Below the pieces are notes generated by a model that made no database searches, was not told the DNA's origin, and worked only from the letters and a program-made list of their open reading frames with translations. Of a stretch of DNA of 64,000 nucleotides, positions 12,101 through 24,100 are shown one piece after another. The DNA comes from Atrina japonica (Eukaryota; Mollusca; Bivalvia; Pterioida; Pinnidae), in assembly GCA_030159075.1 (NCBI GenBank), contig BROG01000231.1, forward strand, positions 496,001-560,000, written 5' to 3'. Numbering within the stretch: the stretch's first letter is position 1; each line of letters starts with the position of its first letter. The position numbers and the translations under genes were made by a program.

Positions 12101-14888
12101 ATTACTATGCAGGTTGTGAATATTAATTAGGCAGAGCTGGATCAATCATCTGATAATAAGCTAACTCATTGGAATTTATATATAAACAGCAGATTCACAT
12201 TTATATTTTAATATATAATAGACAAGATCCAGCTTTACCCAAACATGAAACAATGTTTACAACACACAAAGAAGTTGGTGATATTTTACCCGTTCACAAA
12301 ATGAAATTGGAACTTTCTGATTCTGAAAACAAAAGAAATTTATAATGTGGTGACAGTGGGTTAACTTCACTCTAACAATTAGTAGAAAATCTAACTAAAT
12401 ATATATACAAGTATACAAATAACAACAAGGAAGATCAATTACATTTAACTATAAAGGATTATTATACACCTAAGGAATTCAAAATTTGGGAAGTGTGTTT
12501 GTGAAAATGAAATCTTGCAATTTAGTATGATATTATAAGAGATGAGGAATTTGTGTATGAGTATTCCAGCTGACTCATTTAAATATTTGATGATGCACCA
12601 AATTAACAAAGTCAAAGATAAAAAAAAATCAATATTGTAGAATGAAAAAAATATCTATCACCTGATATAAAGTATTCTGGTTATCACTTTTTTAAGTTCA
12701 ATATTCATGTGCTTGGCATAATATCTATGTATATTTAACTTATTTACCCCTAAAGACACATTTGGACTGGCTTTAGTCATTGATTTAAAGACGAGTCCAT
12801 TATTTTTCAGGGGTAGATGAGTTAAGCAGACCAAGACAAAAATGTCATAATTTTACATTTTAATGCATTTTATATTTAATCAATATAATTACATGTATAA
12901 ACATTCATTTTTTTCTGATGAGTGAAATTTAAAATGGATAATTGTATTAATTCTTCAGCAACTAAATTGTAAGATTTCATCACGCAGCTGATTTATACAA
13001 ACTAAAAACCAAAGAAGGATATTTCTACACAAATACATACTTCTGATTAGTAATCTGTGGTGGTCAGTATACAAAAATGACATCTACCATTTTCATTTTC
13101 AACATCAAAAGGATGGTCTAAGTGAGGAGTGAAATGAAGGAGAGGATTTATGCTTTCTCCTATAATTCACTGATTATCCCTCTTATCAAAGGGGTGATTT
13201 CCATGTCAAACACTTGGATGGTGATTAGCTAAACATGCTATTTGGGAAGTACATGCTTTTAACCATACCTTTGTATAAAAAAATTTAAGAATCAATAAGA
13301 GAGTTTGGAGTTCTTGGATTTTCCGTCATTATTCTGGATTTTTCAGCCATTGCTACTTCCACTTTAGGTTGTTTACATTGTTTCCAGAGCTGATGCACAA
13401 TTTCATAAAATAAAATCAAAAGTCACAAGATTCCCATCTGATTAATTGTTCATAGGTTAACCGCGGTTTTTGACATAAAAATATTAGTGACAATCATCTG
13501 ATGTTCAGATATAACTTATCTTTTTGGAGTATATTCATGGCTTTGTAATCATCATGCAAGTCAATAACTTAACTAAGTCAAGCTCTGTTGCTAGTTGACA
13601 CAAGCAAAATAACATGTTTGTGATTAAGTCTGTAAAATATACCTTAATTTTTCTTTCAGAAAAGATACCAAATCAGGCACATTCCATGAAATTGTTGTCT
13701 ATCTACATTTTATCTCTCAATCAGTGCAAATACACATACCAGAAATCGCTATTCTATGATGGTAAACAAAGTTGAAGCAGCACACGAAAAATCACAATCC
13801 AAAATGGATTACATAAAAACCCCAAAACAACAATATTAAAATCATATGAGAAAAATAATAAACTTCTACGATGAGAGTATGACATTAGAATCTAAACCCT
13901 CAAGTTAAATTCTCTGCAATTCTCAGTTTCAGGATTAAAAAATCTTTAGAATCCTATAGCTAACACCCTGATTCCTTTGATCATATTCACAAGGCACCGT
14001 TAGATTTTTATTAAACTATAGTATATGTAGGCTATAATTCAGGTAAGATCTATAATTATAGAGTGCAGCTTGAATGGCCATAGGCTGTTCGCACAGCTAG
14101 CTCATAGATAACATGTATACATAACATAGAAAAGTGACAGGACTATGTCTGAAGCTGTAGAGCCTGAAAAGATCTCCAGCCAAAATGGTCAAGATGGACT
14201 ACATCAACCTGACCCTTCACCAGGTACTTTATTTAGATCAAACATTTTTGAGACTTTTTATGGTAATATTTTTGTGGAAGTGCTTATGATCTAAAATTCA
14301 ATGTCACAATTAAACTGTGATGTCCTTTTGCCAGACAGGTGTTGCTCTTGTGAGAGTGAATAGGCCCCAATGAATATTTTTTCCTTGTAAAACAAGGAGC
14401 TGCACTCAATTTCAAGTCATTTTCTTACTTCATATTTATACTGTCACAACCCCGACATACATTTTCATCGCCCTCATTTTATAATTATGACACAATATAG
14501 GCTATGACTATGTACATGACAGTCGGTTCAACACGACAACAGTTGCTTGGACAGCATTGGTATATAATTTCTAACAAAAGATCATTATAGAAACTGAACA
14601 GAGAATAACAGATTGTATAAAAAGTAATTTTCAGAAAGAAGTGAGATATTTATGCCATGATGCCTATGATGGGCTGTCCATTGACACTGGTGACCATGTT
14701 GACAGCAGACAGGGCCTAGTGCCACACTCCAGGATGCACCCTTTGTCATATGTATTTACCTCTGGAACTGCGATATTCGGGAATGTCACGTCTACTACTT
14801 TACAACCAGAATGAAAAACATTTTTGGGATCTTCAACAGTAAGAAAAACAGGATTTTTAATGTTGCAGTTGAGTGGCCTGTCACCCAT
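2154..14888 (-). CDS. NICN1: Nicolin-1, five exons visible, 3' end missing
   Basis: Spliced minus-strand gene with exons 14888-14760, 8192-8105, 5461-5358, 4854-4744 and 2228-2154, giving 169 residues. All visible junctions are GT/AG and phases agree (0, 1, 0, 0). Segments matching the nicolin-1 family as I know it, in order: VVDVTFPNIA (31-40), IHFKNYYVAYISIRV (47-61), KWRTCLRRMRLMPNPH (about 78-93), CDLSNILALRLILQQPSP (110-127) and PGWLTEES (about 153-160). Nicolin-1 was described as a component co-purifying with the neuronal tubulin polyglutamylase complex, so a cytoskeletal, microtubule-modification context is expected. The human protein is about 213 residues; the C-terminal ~40 residues are not found between 1 and 2153, so the last exon probably lies outside the window. 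The start is the first ATG of the exon-1 frame. It is transcribed divergently from CAPZA. Confidence 0.9.
2753..4634. repeat. 20-bp minisatellite, ~94 units, with higher-order duplication
   Basis: Unit approximately GGCTAATGGTGAACCTGCAG with recurrent variants (GACTAATGG, GAAATTACAG, CCTACTT). It lies in NICN1 intron 4, starting ~525 bp from exon 5 and ending ~110 bp from exon 4. Rare variants recur at a fixed ~810-850 bp offset. Confidence 0.97.
4744..4854 (-). CDS. NICN1: NICN1 coding exon 4 (residues 108-144)
   Basis: Acceptor TTTTACAG, donor GTAATA, 37 codons, phase 0 on both sides. Encodes CDLSNILALRLILQQPSP then VWKDFRIEDLKMYRSSE, the most strongly conserved nicolin-1 stretch (RLILxQPSPxW..F..E.L..Y). 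Confidence 0.92.
5012..5087. repeat. Perfect 38-bp tandem duplication
   Basis: Two identical adjacent 38-bp copies beginning GGTAGTCAATTTATAAAG, in NICN1 intron 3. Confidence 0.95.
5236..5316. repeat. Short hairpin element, copy 1
   Basis: About 80 bp with terminal CTCATCAATCCCTAA / TTTAGGGGGTGAATGA and internal TGGACT...AGTCCA inverted repeats. Same family as 11555-11632 and 12738-12835. Confidence 0.7.
5358..5461 (-). CDS. NICN1: NICN1 coding exon 3 (residues 73-107)
   Basis: Acceptor CTTTAG. The donor is CAT followed by GTAAAC, chosen because it keeps phase 0 into exon 4 and gives the family spacing between QDFF and CDL. Encodes KWRTCLRRMRLMPNPHTE. A GTATAA four codons earlier was rejected because its phase does not match exon 4. 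Confidence 0.85.
5800..6226. repeat. Minisatellite, 49-50 bp units with a palindromic core
   Basis: Units contain TTTCTATATAGAAA plus TCTTTCTGGGGGAAGATATT in NICN1 intron 2. The left part is a diverged form with shorter spacing. It opens a frame by chance (6010-6399), which is not coding. Confidence 0.9.
6490..7735. repeat. Minisatellite, ~27-29 bp units, ~44 copies
   Basis: Unit approximately TGTCTCCCTTGAGTGACAG plus TGTACATT, in NICN1 intron 2. Units are quite diverged. Long minus-strand frames (TQGRQ-type repeats) are by-products. Confidence 0.95.
8105..8192 (-). CDS. NICN1: NICN1 coding exon 2 (residues 44-73)
   Basis: Acceptor ATTTCAG, donor GTAAGA, ends phase 1. Encodes VGKIHFKNYYVAYISIRV followed by a proline-rich PPPDNGEP; the FKNYY..(Y/F)(I/L)SIRV core is characteristic of nicolin-1. 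Confidence 0.9.
8363..9118. other. NICN1 intron 1, no feature seen
   Basis: AT-rich intron sequence without recognisable repeats or coding potential. Confidence 0.5.
9119..9172. repeat. (GA)n microsatellite
   Basis: About 26 GA dinucleotides in NICN1 intron 1. Confidence 0.98.
9651..9920 (+). mobile_element. tRNA-derived SINE, family A
   Basis: Head GAGCCGGCCTGCAGTCAG with a B-box-like GAGTTCAAGGTCAG, and a body ending GATGTCTCCATGTGAGTG ... TTGAGTGGGACCTTAAAC and AACAACAATA. The same body/tail is seen at 19870-20190 and, in expanded form, near 38335-39088. Confidence 0.75.
10098..10304. mobile_element. MITE-like element with ~35-bp inverted ends
   Basis: Left end TGTACCACGTAATAACTGAT plus AACGTTTGTG is inverted at the right end (ACACAAACATTATCGGGTAT then CATGTGGTACA). 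About 207 bp, no coding. Confidence 0.6.
10440..10860. repeat. Low-complexity, A/C-rich diverged short repeats
   Basis: Phrases such as GATAGTTCC, ACACACAAAAACAC and GGGCAGAACTGTG recur at irregular spacing. Minus-strand frames here have biased, non-protein-like composition. Confidence 0.5.
11555..11632. repeat. Short hairpin element, copy 2
   Basis: Same family as 5236-5316: AATGGACT ... CTGACTTAGACCGGTCTAAA ... TTTAGGGATGAATGAG. Confidence 0.65.
12738..12835. repeat. Short hairpin element, copy 3 (inverted)
   Basis: Reverse-orientation copy: ACCCCTAAAGACACATTTGG ... GAGTCCATT ... CAGGGGTAGATGAG. All three copies are within NICN1 introns. Confidence 0.7.
12840..14650. other. NICN1 intron 1, no clear feature
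   Basis: AT-rich. A weak similarity between about 13680-13810 and 38090-38180 (shared CAAAGTTGAAGC(A/G)GCACA) suggests an old dispersed repeat, but boundaries are not visible. Confidence 0.4.
14760..14888 (-). CDS. NICN1: NICN1 coding exon 1 (residues 1-43)
   Basis: Starts MGDRPLNCNIKNPVF and ends NIAVPE at a GTAAAT donor, phase 0. The frame stays open for six codons upstream of the ATG (from a TTG at 14906), but no earlier in-frame ATG was seen. The VVDVTFPNIA segment is the family-conserved part. Confidence 0.85.
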
Positions 14889-15140
14889 TCTTGTGTAGGT
14901 TGTCAATGAAGCTAGTATATATGACCTTCACCTTACATTCATTTCCGGTTGGTGGTAGCGAACAGAAAACAGTCAAATTAAGAAATAAAACGATATAAAT
15001 ATACAAGGACCAACTTTCATAGAAATAAAAAATAGATGAACGTGTTAGAAAATTAAAAGATGCTAGAAATTCACAAATAAATATGTACATAAAATTGATA
15101 ATCCCACAATGCAACATAGAAGGCGTGTCATACGGACAAA
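14889..15140. promoter_or_regulatory. Bidirectional promoter between NICN1 and CAPZA
   Basis: Only 252 bp separate the two divergent start codons. The interval has no clear TATA box. It contains an ETS-type site on the minus strand (ACCGGAAAT, 14941-14949) and a YY1-like AAAATGGC overlapping the CAPZA start codon (15138-15145). ETS and YY1 sites are common in housekeeping bidirectional promoters. Both 5' UTRs must fit within or overlap this interval unless upstream noncoding exons exist. Confidence 0.7.
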
Positions 15141-15179
15141 ATGGCTGATTACGGCGAGCCGATATCGGAGAAGGAAAAG
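15141..15179 (+). CDS. CAPZA: CAPZA exon 1 (residues 1-13)
   Basis: Encodes [13 protein letters not shown], ending phase 0 at a GTAAAA donor. Followed by a 9.2-kb intron. Confidence 0.93.
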
Positions 15180-18100
15180 GTAAAAAATATAACAGATCTA
15201 TGGATTTGTCCCAACACAATGTTTCACAATTAAATCATTGTTTAGACAATTATAGTAAGATTTGAAAATGTAATAGTGACACAATGCCAGGTCTTCTGTG
15301 CACGAATGAGACACATGAAAGTTTTAGGTACAAAGATACTTCCGCTTTTTTGTGGAGTTGTCAATATTTGGATATGTACATCCCTCTTGTATTATCTGTG
15401 AGTCATGCTACACATACACTTGAACACAAATGATAATACATTGTTTATGATTAGAAAATGCTGTCATTCGTAACAGTGTTAGATTTGATTTTCCAATCCT
15501 ACATTATAAAATTGTATAGGCCTTCTCTGGTTCCTCTATCAGTAAATGACTAATGACAATACAGTGAATCCTAGGCCGAATTTTCTGCCCCGAGTTTAAG
15601 CGTTTTTTTGGGTGGTAAAGTCAGGGGCAGAAGTTCTCTCATATACTTTTTTGGTAGCAAGATGCTGTGACATTTTCACAGCAGTTTAGCGATCATTTAA
15701 ACCGCCTATTTCTCATCGCTGACGTCTGATATTTGTTGATATGCTTACTTTTAATTTAAATCCATCGTCACTAAGTTATGACATGACATAATTCCATATC
15801 TATGAGACTTTTATTCTAGCAACCCATAGTTTTTTGCATTCATGTCATCTGTCTCCAGTTTGAACATAAGGAAATGTAAGATGTTCGCTGATTGGTTGAT
15901 CAAAAGGAAACAATGAATATGCATATACATAAATGTACATGTGTTTGACTGATTTTTTTTATCAGTATTTTGATTTGTTTACGAAGAGACCTCAATGAAA
16001 AAACACACATACAGTCCCTGGCCATAAGTATTGGCGCATTCCGACAACGTCATTGACGTTTACAAGTAAAACACTGTGGTGGAGGGAACATCTGAAAGTG
16101 TAATTTCTTAATAATTAAAGAAGGTACTTACATAAGATTTTCAGTACTTTGAGATCTGTCCCCTACCGCTAATTACACATCGTGTTCACTTAGGTAATGT
16201 TGCATACAAGTTCTGAATATAACACAATGGTAACTGTGACCATATATTGTTCACAACTCTAATGAGGTCAGTCCTATTTTGAATCTCTCCCAGACGTTTG
16301 GAAATTTGTGTTTTTATTGTTTTTCAAATATTTTCTATAACATTAAGATCGAGGCTTTAAGTTGGCCATGGTAAAGTTCTTATATCGTTAATATTTTCCC
16401 ACTCATTAGCTCTCTTGAGACATGACATGGAGCATTGTCTTCTTGTAAAATCCAGGGTAAATTTACAAAATGTTTGGCAACTACAGGCCATAAATTATCA
16501 TCCAAGATTGAAATATAGTTATTAGTGTTTATATTTCCATCAACACAAGTGAGTATTTCAACTCCAAAATAGGAAATACAACCCCAAAACATAGTCGATG
16601 TATGCACATTTCAAGAAGGGTTCGGCAGTATACCTACACAAATGGGATGTAACCGTTCGCATTTTTTTCTCCATACATAAATTTTTCTGTCTGTCCCAAT
16701 TTATATTTTGGTTTCATCACTGTATATGATATGAGACCAATTATTTGCAACTGTCCAATGAAGTTTTATCTGCCAAAAATTTAACCGCCGCTCACAATTC
16801 ACTGATCCGATGGTAACATTTTTTGAAATAACTCTCCTTTAATAACCAAATTTGAAAAGCCTTTTTCTGAGGGTTCTTGATGACATGTTCACTTCTTGGT
16901 AAATTTTCTATTCTTTCGCTCTCACAAAACCTCTTTAAAAAATTTTGTACAGTTCTTGGTTTAAACTGTAACAAATCTGCAATTTATCAAGCTGAAAGAC
17001 CACTGATAGACAGTACTGCAATGTTTCATAAAACTGATGACGTTATGGGAATGCACTAATACTTATGGCCAGTGACTGTACATGTACATGTAGACTCTCA
17101 GCCATTTGATGAAAGAAATTTTTGACGGGGGGGGGGGGTTTCCAATACTAAAAATATGATAATTACATCAGGGATAGAAATTAGCAGTCACCCACTCGCC
17201 CATGGTAGGTTATTTTCATGCTTGGTGAGTGAATTTCCTTTGGAAGTCGCCCAGGTAGGAAGCACAATTTGCTGAAATGTTTAATGACATCTTTGTGTAG
17301 TTCAGTATATTTAATACTGCATATTTTACTCTGATATACACATGGTCATATTACTCATTTCAGCAAACTATGACCTGTTCTCTACACAAAATCTATAAAA
17401 ACCACCAAACTTGTCCTCAAAACTTTTATCATTTTTTCAAACCACAAGTTTCAATAAAACTTTAAATAACACTTATCTTTCTGTCTGTAGGTTTATCTAT
17501 CTTACCAGTAACTCATGTGCTACCACTCATGTCCTGCATTTTAGGTCTCTGAAGAAGTTCATTTTTTAAACTAATATTCATTAAACTATATATAGAGCCG
17601 GCCGTGGCTCAATCGGTGGCGCGCTCAACAACAATAAACAAACAAACAATTAAACTATACATGTATATACATATATACAATTTTCTTATGAATTTTGTCA
17701 CAGATCAAAGATACTGCCACTAGTGTTTGACACTAAATGCTACTCAGTGTTCTCCCCAGGCCTTTAAAGCACTGCGGTGCTAAAATTTATGCTGTGGTGC
17801 TATCATTCATACCACGGTGCAATATATTTTGACAGCGGCGCTATTATTCATTCAATGAAACATCTTATATTAACAGTATTTTGCCGGAGTAGTGTGAAAT
17901 TATGACAAGGATGTAACATGACACTATCAAGGAGCTGAAAATTTATTAACTCTTCGATATATCCATCTACTATTGGTTCCGATCACTTGTATTTGCAGCT
18001 ACCCCAGAGTCAGAGCGACACACGTATTTTCTCTGTGAATCCAATTTATAAAAATCAGAAACCAAAAATCTAGTATACTCTGTTTTACTAAGATAAACAA

Positions 18101-21100
18101 TTTATGAAACTTCTGTGTAAATTTGTTTGATACATTGCTGAAGGGAATAATGTTAAAAAAATTCTGGCAAACGAAAATCATGTAGACAGTTACATAAGAG
18201 TTACCTCCTGTTATTTTTCACTTCATAAATATTTGTCAAAACATAATAATTTTACAAAGTCGATATCAGTTTTTGTAAAATGGAATAAATTAACTTTATA
18301 CACCTGTTTTCTTTAACATAACCCTGTGCATTCTTGAAATTTACATTAGAAATATATTTAAAAAGTTCTAGGAAAGTTACCATTTTAAAACACTGACTAT
18401 CTCTACACCACTCACCCTATTATGAACACTGCCTTTCCACGTGATTGACTCCTGAGCTCAGTAGCTTGAGACTGGATGTGTTATTAACAAATCAAAATGG
18501 ATTGGAAAGCCTGTTTAGCATGCATCCAATGAACAATGTACATTGAGATGCCCGTCTAGCTTTGATAGACTGTTTTTCAATATAACAAATCTAAATAATT
18601 GTATAAGTCAAATCTTGAACATATTATTGTGTTGTATTAAATTACATTTGTTACCAAAGAATTGCATTTGAACCTGGTTTATTATTTCATACCTGTAGTT
18701 AGTATTGTAAATAAAAACCTGGAAAAATCAAGTGCCGTAGACTGCCTCACAGTACTAATTTGTATTATGAAACATTGAACATGTCTTAATACATTTTATT
18801 TTACTTTTAATAATATTCTAGTGCATACAGTACATGTACAAATAATCATGAAATGATACACAAAATAGAACATGTAGCATGAGACACTGTTGCGACGTTG
18901 GGCGCGGCCCAAGATGGCGCGCCTTAATTATCCATCCGTGACACCACGGTGCTATCTGGAATTCCTGGGGAGAACACTGCTGCTAAAATGTACTTTATGA
19001 TGAAAAGATAATCATTAAAGGAACACCTTTAAAATTGTTCTTAAATTGTCATTATTTGTAGATGATTTTGTAAACAGAGGCTTGAAACTGTTGTAAATTG
19101 AAAAAAATCTCGGCACCTGAAATTTGAGCTCGGCTAGTAGATTTTGAATCTTAGGGGCCCAGTACCCCTGTACATTCTATATAGACTTTAAAACAATGAG
19201 ACAAAAGAAGGGTATGTCCATAGAGGTATCAAAATACATGTATACCAGAATATGATGAAAATTGGTTGCTGACCAGTAATCAACTTGGTATCAAGTCATT
19301 TTGGTACTTGGACATCTTTGTTCTTATGTTGCCCAGACAGTTTGGTACTTGTACATGTATTAGACCAATTGAGTCTGGTCAACATAATACTTTTTTACCT
19401 TGCCAGAAATATTTTTAAGTGAAAGATATATCTGGCAAAATACTCAGAATTTGATTGGTTTAGAAGGATACCACATATTCTTATATCATCCACCTGATAT
19501 TTGTTTTGATATCACCCTTTACGGGTGACATCACTCTAAGCAGAGGAGAGATATAATAAACATGGCAGACAGGTTTGTTTCGCGCAGCAAAATAAGGTCT
19601 TTGTGACCAGGTGATCTTTATACACAGGTGGTCGCTAAAGCAGGTTTTACTGTACATTGTACATAATGTATGTAGTTTAACATGTAATGGGAACATGTAC
19701 ATTATCAGCGATTTTCCACACTCCTTTGGGAATGGGGCCTGGGCCTTTTGAATTGGGAATTTTAGCAACATTTTATTGAAATTGGGAAATCTAAGAATAC
19801 ACAAAACTATTTTAATATGCAAGAATCTCTTAAAATTCATTGTCATTTCACTTCAATAGGGAAAGAACAGCTTGCGATGGCCTAGTGGTAGAGTGTTTGA
19901 GTCGCAAGCTGAAGGTATCGGGGTTGATTCCCGGTACTAGGTCATACCAAAGACTTTCAAAAAATGGTAATGACTGTTCTTTTGCCAAACACATGACTTA
20001 TGAAGTGAAAGTTATGGTTCTTTTGGATTAGACTTAAAAACAAGGCCCCTTGTCATGGTGGGTGTGGCACATAAAAGAGCCTTCACTGCATTGGACTCAG
20101 TCCTTAGCACAGGTCAAAATGTGTGGCACTTCACCTAAAGCTGGGGACATCTCAATACAAGTGAATAATTCTTGATGGGATGAACAACAAATTAACATGT
20201 ACATTGTATTATGTAAAAGTATATTATATGTATAAAACAGTACATTGTACATGTACATAATGTACATACATGTATACCACTGTGCAACAGAAAGAGCCTA
20301 TTGTGCAAACTTAGCCATGAGGATCAGTTTTTGAAAACGACAACTATAATTTTGTGAACTAATTCACCAGTAAATGATTATTTAGCTGTAAGAGGTTACA
20401 TGTACATGTAAATGTGTAACAATTTAAAGTGACTCAGTCAATTGATCCTTGGACTAGGCAATCTTTATGTGGATTTTGTACAAGTTCATAGTTTTACATG
20501 ACATGCATAAGAGATGCATTTGTATTGCATTAAATCATATGAATTTTTATGTGATACTGAAAACTTTCCTTAATTTGATTAGTACACTTTTTGTTTGTTT
20601 GAATTGTGTTTTACACTACATTCAACAAAAGAACCTGGTTACAATGTACCCAGGAAGAGACCATTCACCTTCCACAGGTAAACTGGCAACATTTCTCACA
20701 AAAATCAGCTTAGGTTCCAGTGAGACTTGAACTTGCACTGACAAGAAGTGAGAGACTTATGGTTTAAAGCGCTTTGCTCTAACCTCTCGGCCACAGAGGT
20801 CCAATTTTAGTACACTACCTGATGGCAAATGATGTTTACTTGTATTTAGGAAATTACAAGTATTTGTACAGTGTACATGTGCCTGTGTAGTGTTATAGCA
20901 TAGATCAGATCAGTGACGTTTGAAAAAGATATCCGATCGTCTGTCACTTGTACACTACATATACAGGGATTTTCCATATTCTTTTGGGAATGGGGCCTGG
21001 AACTTTTGAATTGGGAATTTTAACAACATGTTATTGAAATTGAGAAACTTAGAAATACACAAAACTATTAGAATCTAATCAAATTCATTGTTATTTGACT

Positions 21101-24100
21101 TCTATTAGGAAATTTCAACTGCAAATTTGGGAAAAAAATACTTTGTTTTTACATTGGGAATGGGACCTTATTTTGGCCCCATATGATGCAGATAGGGATG
21201 AAAATCACTGAACAATGTACCTGTGGCAGATTTCACAAGTGTTAGTGTTACATGTACAGAATATGTCCCACTGAAATAGTTCTGTTGATGTTCATGTACA
21301 CAAAGATTATATGAAATAAAGAGGAATATTGTTGCTAATGTTACATGTGTACTAGTGTTACTATTGTTGGATGGAAAATTTCAAAAGTTACTTTCAATAT
21401 CAAAGCTTGTGATCAATGTTTCCTCAGCCATGAAATTAGCGTCTTTAGAGGTCACCATTTTTATAGAGCTCACTGCATTCTGGCTAGATCTTTTTAAATC
21501 AATTTCGGATAGTATCATGAAAAAATCATTCTGTTTTACATAATAGGAATTTTTCAACTACATCTGAAAAAAACCCATCAGAATTGATTAATTTAATTTA
21601 TTGAAATATTTCCATAGATGTAACACTAGCACAAGTAAAAACTTGAAAACAAGCAAACTTTGGGTGGAATGGACATATCACGGTGTCATACCAAACTACT
21701 GAGTCACAAATTGCAACATGAATAGTTTTTCAGTAAGCACATTTACATGTACACATTTCATGTTGTGTGCTTATATGTAAGTATAGGCAGTGAGTGGTGC
21801 ATGTACTGGTATGTACATGTACTTGTATACAAATGTACATGTCCTGGTATGTACTTGTATACAAATGTACATGTCCTGGTATGTACTTGTATACAAATGT
21901 ACATGTCCTGGTATGTACTTGTATACAAATGTACATGTCTTGGTATGTACTTGTATACAAATGTACATGTCCTGGTATGTACATATGTACTTGTATACAA
22001 ATGTACATGTCCTGGTATGTACTTGTATACAAATGTACATGTCCTGGTATGTACTTGTATACAAATGTACATGTCCTGGTATGTACTTGTATACACATGT
22101 ACATGTCCTGGTATGTACTTGTATACAAATGTACATGTCCTGGTATGTACTTGTATACAAATGTACATGTCCTGGTATGTACTTGTATACAAATGTACAT
22201 GTCCTGGTATGTACTTGTATACACATGTACATGTCCTGGTATGTACTTGTATACAAATGTACATGTCCTGGTATGTACTTGTATACAAATGTACATGTCC
22301 TGGTATGTACTTGTATACAAATGTACATGTCCTGGTATGTACTTGTACACTGGGACTTGTATACACATGTATATGTAGTGGTACATGTACATACTTGTAT
22401 ACACATGTATATGTAGTGGTACATGTACATACTTGTATACACATGTATATGTAGTGGTACATGTACATACTTGTATACACATGTATATGTAGTGGTACAT
22501 GTACATACTTGTATACACATGTATATGTAGTGGTACATGTACATACTTGTATACACATGTATATGTAGTGGTACATGTACATACTTGTATACACATGTAT
22601 ATGTAGTGGTACATGTACATACTTGTATACACATACCTCAATTGTGGCTACTGAATACCCTTTGAAAGGATTACTTGTACATGTTTAAATATAGTGTCTA
22701 TGTACATGTACAATATGTACTTATCCACTTGTGTTAATCTCTGCATGATAGTGTACAATGTACTTATATCTAAGCATTTATCTCTTACAATAATTTTGAA
22801 GTATTACACCATCTGTGTAACTTGATACATATACAATGTACAATGTATGTATATGACAATTTTAGCTATTTGTACCACTTATATATCATATTTGTTGGAT
22901 GTTAGGTAGAAAATGATAATTGAGGAAGTATGTCATCGAGGAAGTATATCATAGAGGAATCATACGTACATGTATGTAAGATTAAGATGATAAAAATCCC
23001 ATTTTCTGATTCTGTACATGTATATATAATGTACATGTGTGAAGTTCAATTTTTGACCTAGTATTTAATTCTAGTGTCTATTGTTACTGCCAATTTTAAA
23101 TATTTATATACATGTATTACCCAGGATTTCCTGTCAGTTGTAGCCAGAACAGGATAATTACTTATTACATGTATGTCATTTGTTTACATGTGAATGTATA
23201 TATACATTGGGCCATTCCAATTTTTTTCTATGTTAAGTGCCCCCATGCACTTTGATTTAGGACATCATGTTAAAAACACACAAAGCTGGTAATCGAGGAA
23301 TGCATTATTCTTCCTTACAATACATGGAATGAAAGCATTTTATTTTTGAAGTTGGTTAGATGCAGACACAGTTCAGATAAAATAAAGATAATATAAATCT
23401 ACCATCAAATATTTAAAGAGCCCTAGCACACTCAGGGTACCATAGCGTGTTCTGATTAATAGAACCAATTTACCCAACTCAGCTCCATAACCTGATGCCA
23501 TTTTTTTCTCTTAAATGGTCACAGTTATAATTGAAGAGTTTTGTGCTTTTCATCAGGTTGTGTGTGTGTTTTTCAAATAGATAGTTAGGTTTTTGTAATC
23601 AGGGTGGGCGTTTAACATAGAAAAAACTTACAATGGCTTTGTGCAGGAAGTTTAGCTCTTGTTTATTTGGTTCTTTTGTTACAGATGACCCATTAGTTTC
23701 AAGTAGTTGTATCTAATACATTTGTACTACATTTTGATTATACATCTTGTACATGTAGGTGTTATAGAATGATGAACACTTTTAGATGTGTTTACTTACA
23801 CATATGTGTATGTGTAGTAAATATTACATGTAGTTATAAATGTTAAAGCTGAAAGGCTTGAGTGTCTGATCCTTATGAGTTTGGGAGAATCTTTTAGTCC
23901 TTCCAGTATATTCCAAGTGTTACATTTACTGTAAGAAGCAGCCATCACTGATGGAATGATGGTTTAAAGAAGTACCGGTATGTGTTGTGTTGTTACATAA
24001 TGTATATATAGTTATATTTGTATATTTTTCGTGGCTAGCGTGTGCAGTTTGTGTACATAAAGATTGGTCTTATGTGTTACAGTTTGAAAATACCAGTCCA

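Noticed and set aside
14881..15219. 112-codon minus-strand ORF across the divergent promoter
   Set aside because: Overlaps CAPZA exon 1 antisense and NICN1 exon 1 in another frame; composition is not protein-like.
19840..20031. 63-codon ORF
   Set aside because: Falls on the tRNA-derived SINE promoter region.
21730..22641. Long ORFs (up to ~300 codons) on both strands
   Set aside because: Produced by the stop-free 32/38-bp minisatellites; open in all frames with periodic Tyr/Cys/Val composition.
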